Below are positions 16,630-24,686 of a DNA stretch of 40,631 bases, one piece after another. Each line of letters starts with the position of its first letter. The first letter of the stretch is position 1. The DNA is taken from assembly GCA_039793985.1 (NCBI GenBank), contig JBAMMC010000023.1, positions 1 to 40,631 on the forward strand, in the 5' to 3' direction. A model generated the notes under the pieces. The model was given only the letters and a program-made list of their open reading frames with translations, was not told the origin of the DNA and did not search any database. Made by a program: the position numbers and the translations under genes. This stretch comes from ARK-14 sp002899805. GTDB lineage: Archaea > Thermoproteota > Thermoprotei_A > Sulfolobales > Fervidicoccaceae.

Positions 16630-17055
16630 TCATATGATTTTCTTTTCCTTGAATCTTTTGATATCCTCATCATTGTAATCGAGCAACTTCTTCAGTATTT
16701 CTTCCGTATCTTGACCAAGCTTTGGAGAACCTCTCCACACTTTTCCAGGCGTTCTGCTAAACTTAGGAATTACGTTGATGAATTTTAGTACCTGTTCAGC
16801 ATTATGATCGAAAGCTTCCACGAAAAGCTCCCTGGACTTCCAGTGAGGGTCATTAGCAGCATCCTTCGGAGTCATAACTCTTGAGCAAGGCACAGAGTAT
16901 TTGTTGAAAAGGTTCTCAAGTTCTTCAACTGTATGGGATTCTACGTATTTGGTAAGAAGTTCATCGAGCTTTCTTCCCTTTGGAGACGAAACAGCCTGTG
17001 CAGTAGCAGCACATTCTTCCCAAGGATATTCTGAAGGATTCAATCCAACTGCTTC
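16630..17055 (-). pseudogene. CaiB/BaiF CoA-transferase, C-terminal part after an in-frame stop
   Basis: This stretch continues, in the same frame, the CoA-transferase that stops at TAG 17056-17058. It codes EAVGLNPSEYPWEECAATAQ and then the family's C-terminal region: GRKLDELLTKYVESHTVEELENLFNKYSVPCSRVMTPKDAANDPHW and GSPKLGQDTEEILKKL. A TTG at 17043 could in theory restart translation, but no ribosome site precedes it. The natural reading is one 436-residue gene broken by a single nonsense codon, a sequencing error, or an unusual readthrough. Its stop is nine bases before the dehydrogenase start. Confidence 0.85.
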
Positions 17056-17940
17056 CTACATTGCTTGCAAAAATCTATTATAAACCGCGGGGCCAAAAGC
17101 CCCAATTGCTATCCATCCATCTTTGGCCCTAAATATTCCGTACGGTTGAAATCCTGCTGCTTTATTTCCTTCTCTTTCTCTCTCAATTCCTGCGTTCAAG
17201 TAAGCGGTGAAATAAGATTCCAATATTCTCGCGACAGCCTCGTATTGTGCAACATCTACCACCTGCCCTTCTCCTGTTTTTTGCGCATGAGCATAAGCTG
17301 CTAATGCTCCAATTGTTCCAACTAGTGCCGAAACATAGTCATAAGCCCAAAGCGAAAGCCTTGTTGGTGATCCTTCTCTGAATCCTATCACATTGGGCCA
17401 ACCGCTATATGCCTGGCCTATCAAATCATACGATGCCCTCTTGCAGATTTTAGGAACTCCTCCAAACTCTGGATGCCCGTAGCCGCTGACATGAACTATA
17501 ACTATCTTTGGGTTCACTTTCATTACCATTTCATCGGTAATTCCATATCTTTCTTCCAGCCATACTAGGTTTTCAATCCATATATCCGACTGTTTAATAA
17601 GTCCAAGGAAGATTTCCTTAGATTCAGGATTCTTATTTATGCGTAGATCCAAGGTCATGCTCAATCTATTCCTAGCATCATTTGAAAATGGTAGACTTAT
17701 TTTCTTTCCATTTTTCACTAGAAAAGGTCCTAATGTCCTATAAGTATCTCCACTTCCTGGCGCTTCAACATGAATGACTTCCGCACCTAAATCCCCGAGC
17801 ATTGTAGCTATAAAAGGTCCGGCAACAATGCTTCCAGTCAGTAATACTCTAGTCCCTTTGAGAGGCCCAAATTCTGGAACAAGTAGCGGAGCTCTTTTCT
17901 TTTCCATATTGAGAATCTTCGGGGGAATATCTACTGACAA
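17056..17940 (-). CDS. CaiB/BaiF family CoA-transferase (type III), N-terminal part
   Basis: Type III CoA-transferases move CoA between carboxylic acids. This 294-residue part has the family's opening GPLKGTRVLLTGSIVAGPFIATMLGDLGAEVIHVEAPGSGD (residues 25-65), DLRINKNPESKEIFLGLI, VSGYG, the likely catalytic Asp201 in AYDYVSAL, and GEGQVVDVAQYEA. It ends LQAM before TAG, while the remaining third of the domain follows in the same frame. The TTG start is supported by AGGAGAT seven bases upstream. It is the first gene of the operon with acyl-CoA dehydrogenase and etfBA. CoA donor and acceptor are unknown. Confidence 0.88.
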   Translation of the reverse strand: MSVDIPPKILNMEKKRAPLLVPEFGPLKGTRVLLTGSIVAGPFIATMLGDLGAEVIHVEAPGSGDTYRTLGPFLVKNGKKISLPFSNDARNRLSMTLDLRINKNPESKEIFLGLIKQSDIWIENLVWLEERYGITDEMVMKVNPKIVIVHVSGYGHPEFGGVPKICKRASYDLIGQAYSGWPNVIGFREGSPTRLSLWAYDYVSALVGTIGALAAYAHAQKTGEGQVVDVAQYEAVARILESYFTAYLNAGIEREREGNKAAGFQPYGIFRAKDGWIAIGAFGPAVYNRFLQAM

Positions 17941-18060
17941 CTCTTATCTCCTCTCTGATAATTTTTTATTATTAAAAACGATTAATACATTTTTCTCAAT
18001 TTTATCTTAAAAAAATAAAATATTTATAAGGATAAAATGGGAGTCACTATTTTCTATAAG

Positions 18061-18077
18061 AAATTTTATTAAAATTT
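18061..18077. promoter_or_regulatory. Perfect 8-1-8 inverted repeat between caiB-like and fixC genes
   Basis: AAATTTTA-T-TAAAATTT is a perfect inverted repeat in the divergent spacer between the two halves of the Etf/Fix module. It could be an operator, but palindromes of A and T arise by chance in such AT-rich DNA. Confidence 0.2.
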
Positions 18078-18187
18078 TACATATATAAGAAACCATATAC
18101 TACCGAAGATTTCCAGGGGATCGATTCCATTTGTAATTGGCCTTCGAGAGCTAAATACTAAGCAAATAAGCAAAAAAGTAATTATAT

Positions 18188-18199
18188 TAAATATATAAC
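18188..18199 (+). promoter_or_regulatory. Probable TATA box for fixCX
   Basis: TAAATATATAAC resembles an archaeal TATA box. Initiation about 26 bases downstream, near 18220, would leave a short leader carrying the GGAGAT ribosome site (18225-18230) and the ATG at 18235. Confidence 0.45.
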
Positions 18200-18234
18200 A
18201 TAATTTAATCAAAATAACTTTGAAGGAGATCTCT

Positions 18235-19500
18235 ATGAGCGTAGGTAAATTCGATGCTGTCATAGTGGGAGGAGGTCCGGCAGGTCTTTCGGCAGCTTAC
18301 TTCCTCGCTAAAAAAGGATATCAAGTAATTCTTATGGAAAAAGGAAGAGTCTTAGGAAGCAAAAATGTTTATGGAGGAAAAGTCTATGCTAGTATATTTA
18401 AAGAGCTTTTTCCGGGCTTTGAAAAAGAGGCACCAATACATAGATGGGTAACTAAAGAGATTTTCTCCGTATTGAGTGGAGATGATTCGACTACTTTCTC
18501 TTATAACTCAAAGGATTCAACAGCCTTCACTGCCAACCTTACAGAACTTTGTTCATGGCTCGGAAAAAAAGCGGAAGAAGCGGGGGCAAACATTTTTACT
18601 GAGACTAAAGTCACTTCGGTATACAAGGAGAATAATAAGGTAAAAGGAGTATATGTCGGAGGAGAAAGGGTAGATGCTGATTTGGTTGTAATTGCTGAAG
18701 GAGCAAACAGATTGCTATCAGAGAGAAGTGGTATCGCTCCAACGCCTCCTTTATCATCCATAGCTTTGGGATACAAGGAAAGTATAAAGCTTGGGGAAAA
18801 GACGATACAGGAAAGGTTTAACTTAGATGACCGTGAGGGGGCCTCTTGGATGTTCTTAGGAGATTTCACAAATGGAATACCTGATGGGGGGTTTCTGTAC
18901 ACTTTCAAGGATTATGTTAGCGTAGGCGTAGTATTAAGCCTTAGTGAAGCAACCAATATAGCTGATAGCCATATCACCTTATTTTTAGAAAATCTGAGAA
19001 ACCATCCTCTGCTAAAGAATTTAATCAAAGGTGGGGAAACCATCGAATACGCATCTCATCTTACTATAGTTTCTCCCCTCGAATATATGCCGGAAAAGCT
19101 TTCAGGTGAAGGCTATGCCATCATCGGAGATACGGCTGGGTTGCTGGGAAATATGGGGTATACTTTTAGAGGGGTTGATTTTGCTGCTTACTCAGGCTAT
19201 GTGCTAGCAGAAACATTCGAAAAAATGAGAAATGGAGAGTGGGAAAGCTATGATAAAACGATGAGAAATACATGGGTATTTAATGAGATAAAGAGATTTT
19301 CGAAAGTACACGAAATAATGAAGCAAAGAAGGCTGCTTAATGTATATCCTATGCTTCTCAATGATATAATGAGGTCAATATTCCACATTGAAAAGAGTGT
19401 TCCAAAGGTAGGGGATGCTGCTTTGGAAGCATTGAAAAAGAGGAGAGTGAGCCCTATTTCTTTATTGAGTGATACGATTAAAATTTCGAGGGAGATCTAA
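18235..19500 (+). CDS. fixC: FixC-type electron transfer flavoprotein:quinone oxidoreductase
   Basis: This 421-residue FAD protein is the FixC half of the membrane-associated ETF:quinone oxidoreductase. With FixX it takes electrons from ETF and gives them to the quinone pool. The Rossmann motif GGGPAG is at residues 12-17, followed by LMEKGRVLGSKNVYGGKVY, ADLVVIAEGANRLLSE and GEGYAIIGDTAGLLGNMG. The start is the ATG at 18235, just after GGAGAT. A TTG at 18220 would put the ribosome site inside the gene. FixX follows two bases after the stop. Divergent etfBA and acyl-CoA dehydrogenase complete the pathway. Confidence 0.95.
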   Translation: MSVGKFDAVIVGGGPAGLSAAYFLAKKGYQVILMEKGRVLGSKNVYGGKVYASIFKELFPGFEKEAPIHRWVTKEIFSVLSGDDSTTFSYNSKDSTAFTANLTELCSWLGKKAEEAGANIFTETKVTSVYKENNKVKGVYVGGERVDADLVVIAEGANRLLSERSGIAPTPPLSSIALGYKESIKLGEKTIQERFNLDDREGASWMFLGDFTNGIPDGGFLYTFKDYVSVGVVLSLSEATNIADSHITLFLENLRNHPLLKNLIKGGETIEYASHLTIVSPLEYMPEKLSGEGYAIIGDTAGLLGNMGYTFRGVDFAAYSGYVLAETFEKMRNGEWESYDKTMRNTWVFNEIKRFSKVHEIMKQRRLLNVYPMLLNDIMRSIFHIEKSVPKVGDAALEALKKRRVSPISLLSDTIKISREI

Positions 19501-19502
19501 AC

Positions 19503-19799
19503 ATGCAGTCTGAAGTAAAGAGAGTAAGAACAATAGATGAAATAATGAAGAACAACAAATGGATAGTAGATGAAAAGCCGCATATAATAGTAGATTATGA
19601 GAAGTGTTCAAAGTGTAACAAAAAGATCTGTGTGCTGCTTTGCCCCGCTGGATGTTACACACTCTCGCCCGACGGAAAATTCAGCTTTAATTATGAGGGA
19701 TGCCTCGAATGTGGTACATGTCGTCTCGTATGTCCCAATGATGCCGTAAGTTGGAATTACCCAGAAGGAGGTAAAGGGATAGAATATAGATATGGATAA
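19503..19799 (+). CDS. fixX: FixX ferredoxin-like protein
   Basis: This 98-residue iron-sulfur subunit works with FixC. It has two cysteine motifs: Cys35, Cys38, Cys43, Cys47 (CSKCNKKICVLLCP) and Cys67, Cys70, Cys73, Cys77 (CLECGTCRLVCP). The second is a standard [4Fe-4S] ligand set and the first is a spaced variant typical of FixX. The C-terminal SWNYPEGGKGIEYRYG is characteristic of the family. It is translationally close to fixC. Confidence 0.95.
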   Translation: MQSEVKRVRTIDEIMKNNKWIVDEKPHIIVDYEKCSKCNKKICVLLCPAGCYTLSPDGKFSFNYEGCLECGTCRLVCPNDAVSWNYPEGGKGIEYRYG

Positions 19800-19806
19800 G
19801 GTGTCC

Positions 19807-19813
19807 TTTTTTT
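19807..19813 (+). terminator. Possible oligo-T terminator after fixX
   Basis: A run of seven T residues lies just after the fixX stop. In archaea, oligo-T tracts on the coding strand promote intrinsic termination. The tract also abuts the TTG start of priL, so full termination here would need priL to have its own promoter further upstream. Partial termination is more likely. Confidence 0.3.
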
Positions 19814-20960
19814 GTCGAAGTACCAAAAAAAAGGTATTAGAATACTTCGATATCCCTTCCTGATAGTAGATGTTTTGAGTTATTTGAATGATAGAGGATA
19901 TCTGCCTGGGATAAAAAATTTGGCAGAAGCTGTTTCGCTTTTAGGTGCTGGAAACAGAATAAAAGAGATCGTTGAAGAGTCAATAAAGTATGGTTACTAC
20001 AAACTCGAGGATGAAGAGTCAAAACTTCCTTCTGAGGCAGTAGCTTTTCACTCTGCTCTTCTGATAATGGGGAGGATTGGAGGAAAGTGGTTGGTCAATA
20101 GGTTATCAGTATCAGTCTCAAAGTCAGTGAAAGAAGAACTTCCTTTCTTTGAGGAGGAAAATTTGGTTCTATTATCTAGGATGCTTGGAATCCAAGCAGA
20201 TTACCACTCATCTACCGACCAAATTCATATAAAAATAAAAAAAGTTGACGGTTCGGTCATCATCGAGCAAAGAAATCCTTTCTCTCTGAGTATCTACGAG
20301 TACTTGAGAGCAACGAAAAGATTAGCGGGGGATCCTCTATGGAAGCTAACGAATCAGCTTGTTCTAAATGGAAAGGTTTACTTAGAAAGGCGCCGTTTCG
20401 AGAGGATAATTGAAGAGTTGATTATGAATAAAATTGCTTCTCTATATGAAGAATATGCTGAACTTTCTAAGCTTCAATCTTTACCTTCTCCCCTCAATGA
20501 AATTGAAAATATGCTCAAACAAGAGTTGGACAAAATACTTGTAAAAAAAGGGGTGAGTGAGCTAGGATTTGGAGAAATGAAAAAAGTTCCAATCAAGACT
20601 GAAGCCTTTCCTCCATGTATAAAGAAAATTTATGAAAGAGCGTTGAGTAGTGAAAATTTAAGTCATTCAGAGCGTTTTGCTTTAGCCACTTTTCTAATCG
20701 CTTTGGGAGCAGATGAAGATTTTCTGATGGAAGTATTAAAACACTCCCCTGATTTCAATGAGAGAATTGCGAAATATCAAGTTCAACATCTTATGGGAAA
20801 AAAAGGCAGTGGAACAAAGTATAGACCATATAACTGTGCGAAAATGAAAACCCTGTCTCTTTGTATAGCAGAATGTGGTACGAAAACACCACTCCAGAAA
20901 TATTATTTGAATATAAAGGAATTAGGTAAGAAAAATGAAGATAAAGGCAGTATTGTTTGA
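19812..20960 (+). CDS. priL: DNA primase large subunit PriL
   Basis: PriL is the iron-sulfur large subunit of the archaeo-eukaryotic primase that makes RNA primers with PriS. The 382-residue product has the helical N-terminal domain (DVLSYLNDRGYLPGIKNLAEAVSLLG) and the C-terminal iron-sulfur domain. In that domain PPCIKKIYERAL and YNCAKMKTLSLCIAECG carry the conserved cysteines, with HSERFALATFLIALG between. The start is TTG, with no in-frame ATG before conserved sequence. The end overlaps the HAD gene by 26 bases. PriS is not in this window. Confidence 0.92.
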   Translation: MSKYQKKGIRILRYPFLIVDVLSYLNDRGYLPGIKNLAEAVSLLGAGNRIKEIVEESIKYGYYKLEDEESKLPSEAVAFHSALLIMGRIGGKWLVNRLSVSVSKSVKEELPFFEEENLVLLSRMLGIQADYHSSTDQIHIKIKKVDGSVIIEQRNPFSLSIYEYLRATKRLAGDPLWKLTNQLVLNGKVYLERRRFERIIEELIMNKIASLYEEYAELSKLQSLPSPLNEIENMLKQELDKILVKKGVSELGFGEMKKVPIKTEAFPPCIKKIYERALSSENLSHSERFALATFLIALGADEDFLMEVLKHSPDFNERIAKYQVQHLMGKKGSGTKYRPYNCAKMKTLSLCIAECGTKTPLQKYYLNIKELGKKNEDKGSIV

Positions 20961-21540
20961 CTTCGATGGAACCGTAATAGATACAATGAAAGAATATGCT
21001 GAAGTGGCAGCAGAGATCATTTCGAAAGAGATAGGAATAGAGAAGAAGGAAGCCAAGAGAGTGTATCTATCCACGGCAGGTAGAGATTTTTTATCCCAAT
21101 TGAGATTGATGGGAATAGAGGGAGAACGAGCTTTAAAAATATACAGTGAGTTTCTCGAAGAGAAAAAGAAAATACTTAACTCCAAAGAAATATCCCACCA
21201 TGCTGTTGAACTGATGAAGGAACTTAAAAGGAAAGGAATGATTGTTGCCGTCTCCACAAACAATGAATGCGAACTTGTTTTCAGTATTCCTGGAATCAAC
21301 AATTTTGATGAAGTTCTTTGTTTCGATAAAAAGCAGTTTAAGAAAGGGACCGCACACTTAAGCGCATTGATGTTGAAGTATCATCTAAAAAAAGAAGAGA
21401 TACTATTTATTGGAGATAGCGATTATGACATCGAGACTTATAGTCAACTCGGGATTAAATGTCTGAAAACAAAAGGAATTTTTAATGAACGCGAAGCAGA
21501 TAGAATATTGGAGGAAATAGAGAGTGAAAGACTCGAATAG
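20935..21540 (+). CDS. HAD-superfamily hydrolase (phosphoglycolate phosphatase-like)
   Basis: This 201-residue phosphatase has the four HAD motifs: DFDGTVIDT at 8-16 with the nucleophile and acid aspartates, AVSTNN, a lysine in the FKKGTAHLSALMLKYH region, and IGDSDYDIE. An alpha-helical cap lies between motifs I and II. The substrate is unknown; phosphoglycolate or a sugar phosphate is a family-based guess. It overlaps priL at its start and the pilin-like gene at its end by 17 bases. Confidence 0.9.
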   Translation: MKIKAVLFDFDGTVIDTMKEYAEVAAEIISKEIGIEKKEAKRVYLSTAGRDFLSQLRLMGIEGERALKIYSEFLEEKKKILNSKEISHHAVELMKELKRKGMIVAVSTNNECELVFSIPGINNFDEVLCFDKKQFKKGTAHLSALMLKYHLKKEEILFIGDSDYDIETYSQLGIKCLKTKGIFNEREADRILEEIESERLE

Positions 21541-22045
21541 AAATACTGTTGAGCTCAGGGCTGTTTCGGAAATAGTAGCAATCCTAATAGTAACTATAAT
21601 TGTAATCTCAGTAGGAGGGGTACTTATCCTGAAATTGAGAAATATTCAAGATATATGGTACGGAGTCATCAATGACCTTCAGGAGAAAGCAAATAGCTTA
21701 TCGAGTGAACCCAGTTACACTATAGCTTATTCATACGTGAACATAACTGGAAGTTATATTTGTATCATTCTGAACGTTGCCCCCGGAAGCCTTACCATAT
21801 CTTCCGTGTATCTGGAAAATAGTAGAGTAAATGAAAACTTAACGTATATTGTTGTAGATGGGCAACAAGTGAATATATCGAAAAATAATAATGAATTCAC
21901 ATTGATAGGGGGAAATGTCCATGAAGTCAGACTTAACCTCTCTCAATCATTGATAGCTAAACTCAATAATTCAAATGTAGCAATTTTGAAAATAGTGAGC
22001 AAGTCTGGAATTTCGGAGATCTCTTCTGCTTCAGTTGTAAAATAG
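21524..22045 (+). CDS. Archaeal type IV pilin-like protein
   Basis: This 173-residue secreted or surface protein has a short charged leader, then RAVSEIVAILIVTIIVISVGGVLIL at residues 12-36. That is a class III signal of archaeal pilins, cleaved by a PibD-type peptidase and followed by a hydrophobic assembly helix. The remainder is Asn/Ser-rich with many N-x-S/T sites, suggesting glycosylation. The start is GTG inside the HAD gene. No pilus ATPase or membrane platform gene is nearby, so it is an orphan minor pilin or a pseudopilin. Which structure it joins cannot be told. Confidence 0.8.
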   Translation: MKDSNRNTVELRAVSEIVAILIVTIIVISVGGVLILKLRNIQDIWYGVINDLQEKANSLSSEPSYTIAYSYVNITGSYICIILNVAPGSLTISSVYLENSRVNENLTYIVVDGQQVNISKNNNEFTLIGGNVHEVRLNLSQSLIAKLNNSNVAILKIVSKSGISEISSASVVK

Positions 22046-22080
22046 AATTTGATTGATTCTCAGTATCTTAAAAATTTTAC

Positions 22081-22500
22081 TTATGCTAAGCTTGCGCAAC
22101 AATTTTCAATTGCTTTATGAAATTCTTCTTCGAATTCACTGTCTACTTTTTTGAGTAGTTTTTTTGTTGCTATTGAGTTCACTTTTTTTCCATGAGGTCT
22201 GAGTCCTCCTTTCTGTGTCTCAGGAATATGTAAAAGTTCATGGATCGCTACTTCAGTAAGAGTTTCCTTGTCTAGCTTCAACGCTCTTTCACAAATGAAT
22301 TCGACAGTATATAAAGGAGGAAGCGAATGTGCTGTTTGGATGGCTGAGGCAAGACCATAGATCCTTGCGTAAGCTCTAGCTCTAGCCTCTCTGCTGACAA
22401 TAGCTCCCACTTTTACTTTCAAATTAATACCTATAATAAGAGAAAGTTCGTGTAGTAATTCTTCTGCCTCAACGCACCTATGGTATCTTATTCTAGTCAT
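22081..22500 (-). CDS. Putative small zinc metallopeptidase (HELLH motif)
   Basis: This 139-residue protein carries HELLH at 87-91 followed by RPHGKK with His103, the three-histidine arrangement of small zinc metallopeptidases of unknown physiological role. The N-terminus reads RYHRCVEAEELLHELSLIIGI and the middle is Ala/Arg-rich. It has no signal peptide or membrane segment, so it is probably cytoplasmic. It is a single gene convergent with the pilin gene and divergent from GGPP synthase. Enzymatic activity is inferred only from the motif. Confidence 0.7.
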   Translation of the reverse strand: MTRIRYHRCVEAEELLHELSLIIGINLKVKVGAIVSREARARAYARIYGLASAIQTAHSLPPLYTVEFICERALKLDKETLTEVAIHELLHIPETQKGGLRPHGKKVNSIATKKLLKKVDSEFEEEFHKAIENCCASLA

Positions 22501-22740
22501 TACCTATCTAGCTCCTCATCGATGAAACAAACTGAATGTTTAATATTTTTCTTTTTCTTGAAACTACTTCTTCCTAAAAAACTGTATCTCCTGAACAAGG
22601 TATTTATTGGAATATTTGAAGTTCGGTATATATACAATAAATAGTTCTTTCCTAAGGTATATTAATCAAATATGAAAATCTAAACTATTGTTAATTCGAT
22701 TGGAAATGAAAACCCTTCGCATCAAAATGAGTGGAGAAAG

Positions 22741-23640
22741 ATGAGGGAAGATTTGTGGAAAGAAATTGAAAATTTTTTCGCTAGGGAGAAACCTATACTT
22801 GACAATTATTTAGACTCATTACTTGAGAGAGATGTCGATGCTGAAGCTATTGAGGTCTCAAGATACATTACGGAGGGAGGAAAGAGGCTTAGAGGTTTAC
22901 TGATGCTGTATTTTTTGAAGCTTTTGAAAGGCGATTATACATATGGTTTACCTGCAGCTGCATCACTGGAACTTGTTCATTCCTGTAGCCTAGCTATCGA
23001 TGATATTATCGATGCCGACGTTACGAGAAGAGGAAAACCATCAGCTTGGGTAGCAAAGGGTCTCTCCAAAACTGTTCTAGTAAGTAATTTGCTAATCCCT
23101 ATAGCAATAAGATCCGTTGAATATCTTGGATTTGATGCGGTAAAACTTGTTGTTAATACATGGCTGAACGTAACTAGAGGAGAGATCTCAGACGCACTTT
23201 CCTCAAAAAGATCCTATCTGGAAGTTGTTTCTCTTAAAACTTCTAGTTTATTCCAACTGAGCCTTCAACTCTCTGCTCTCGCATCTGATAGACGTGACCT
23301 TATGAACACATTTGAAGAGTACGGTATGATTCTAGGTTACATATACCAGATCAGCGATGATCTTGTAGATATAAAAAGCTACTTGGAAAACGATACAGAG
23401 CTACCGCCTTTTGGAATGCAAATGCTCAGTTGGTTCGGAGTAAAACGCAACGAACTTATTTGGGATGATCTAGTTGGAATGGTGAAACCATTATTAAAAC
23501 AATTATATTATAAAGCAAAAGTGCTTTCCCAGTCATTAAAGGAAAAAAAGATTGCTGAGGTTATGGAAGAACTTCCCAGATTCATCGCAAATAAAATACT
23601 AGAAGAGGGCGGAATGAGTTGGGAAGCGATAATTTCATAA
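22741..23640 (+). CDS. Geranylgeranyl/polyprenyl diphosphate synthase
   Basis: This 299-residue isoprenyl diphosphate synthase builds the C20 (or longer) chains of archaeal membrane lipids. It has GGKRLRG at 46-52, the first aspartate-rich motif DDIID at 87-91, the second motif DDLVD at 206-210, and helices typical of the trans-prenyl fold. Residues near the first motif (LVHSCSLAIDD) set product length; C20 is likely, but not certain. The end overlaps the geranylgeranyl reductase start by 22 bases, joining two steps of lipid synthesis in one operon. Confidence 0.93.
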   Translation: MREDLWKEIENFFAREKPILDNYLDSLLERDVDAEAIEVSRYITEGGKRLRGLLMLYFLKLLKGDYTYGLPAAASLELVHSCSLAIDDIIDADVTRRGKPSAWVAKGLSKTVLVSNLLIPIAIRSVEYLGFDAVKLVVNTWLNVTRGEISDALSSKRSYLEVVSLKTSSLFQLSLQLSALASDRRDLMNTFEEYGMILGYIYQISDDLVDIKSYLENDTELPPFGMQMLSWFGVKRNELIWDDLVGMVKPLLKQLYYKAKVLSQSLKEKKIAEVMEELPRFIANKILEEGGMSWEAIIS

Positions 23641-24686
23641 TAATTGGTGGAGGACCAGCGGGCTCATTTCTGGCTTATCTACTCACTCAAGCTGGAGCTA
23701 GTGCTAAGGTTTATGAATCGCTTCCTAAACCAGCAGCTAAACCGTGCGGCATGGGAGTTCCAAAGCAAATAGAAAAAATTTTCAAGATTCCTGATGGTCT
23801 GGTAATGAATGAAATAAGGAAGTACAAAGTATATCTCGATGGTGAGTTATTTGTAGAGAGTAAAGAAGAACTGTGGGGGTGGATTGTCGATAAAGAGAGG
23901 ATGATCTCGTACTTGCTTGAAGGATCTGAATTTATAAACAAAAAAGTTAATGACCGCCCAGATGTTTTGAAGGAATTATTTCCCAACGCTTATGTGGTAA
24001 TATCAAATGGGTCTTATTGGAATGGGGCTAGTAAGGAAAGGATCAATGCTTTGGAAGTGACATTGAATCTGAATGAAAGAAGCTTCGACGAAAATACTAT
24101 AGAAATTTACTTTGATACAGAGATGTTCGGATATTATTGGATCTTTCCATGGGGAGAAAAAATGCTGAATATTGGAGTAGGGGGTTTAATGAAGTTCTCT
24201 GATTTAAAAAGGAAGCTTCTTGAATTCATTAAAGAGAGGAAACAATTGAATGTATATCCCATACATGAATTAGAGAGGAAAATTAGAGGAGCTCAAATAA
24301 TAGCTTCGGGGATTGATTTGAATAAAGTAGACATTTTGAAAAATATATTTGTTGTAGGTGAGGCTGCTGGAGCAGTTTTTCCTTTGACGGGAGAAGGCAT
24401 AAGACCTTCAATGATAACCTCGAAATTATTATTTGATTCTATTATTTCTGGTGAAAGTTATACAAAACATCTGGAAGTTTCAGATTTTTACTATGCTAAT
24501 AGGCTACAAGCCAAAGTATTCGAGATTATGAAGGCAGCTCCAAGATATATTAGGAAGATGATAATGCGCAGTGTCCCAAAGGAATGGTTCGTGAAATTCG
24601 GACTGGGTGACTTCACCAGAGAAGAAATAAAAAAATTAAAAGGGTTGGGGGGAACATTCATAGAGCTTCTGAGTCATTCAATTTGA
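23619..24686 (+). CDS. Geranylgeranyl reductase family flavoprotein
   Basis: This 355-residue FAD enzyme would saturate the double bonds of geranylgeranyl chains in membrane lipids. The start TTG at 23619 gives MGSDNFIIIGGGPAGSFLAYLL, with the dinucleotide-binding motif at residues 9-14. Later motifs are KPCGMGVP, YYWIFPWGEKMLNIGVGG and the FAD-contacting GEAAGAVFPLTGEGIRPSM. It overlaps GGPP synthase, so the two are likely co-translated. Other members of the family act on plant-type or quinone substrates, but the neighbour favours lipid reduction. Confidence 0.92.
   Translation: MGSDNFIIIGGGPAGSFLAYLLTQAGASAKVYESLPKPAAKPCGMGVPKQIEKIFKIPDGLVMNEIRKYKVYLDGELFVESKEELWGWIVDKERMISYLLEGSEFINKKVNDRPDVLKELFPNAYVVISNGSYWNGASKERINALEVTLNLNERSFDENTIEIYFDTEMFGYYWIFPWGEKMLNIGVGGLMKFSDLKRKLLEFIKERKQLNVYPIHELERKIRGAQIIASGIDLNKVDILKNIFVVGEAAGAVFPLTGEGIRPSMITSKLLFDSIISGESYTKHLEVSDFYYANRLQAKVFEIMKAAPRYIRKMIMRSVPKEWFVKFGLGDFTREEIKKLKGLGGTFIELLSHSI

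Noticed and set aside
16901..17083. Frameshift as the cause of the split CoA-transferase
   Set aside because: The two parts are in the same frame, with 17043 and 17058 differing by 15 bases. Only a TAG codon separates them.
18069..18263. 64-codon minus-strand open frame in the fixC promoter region
   Set aside because: It overlaps the fixC promoter and start, has no ribosome site and consists of low-complexity hydrophobic codons from AT-rich DNA.
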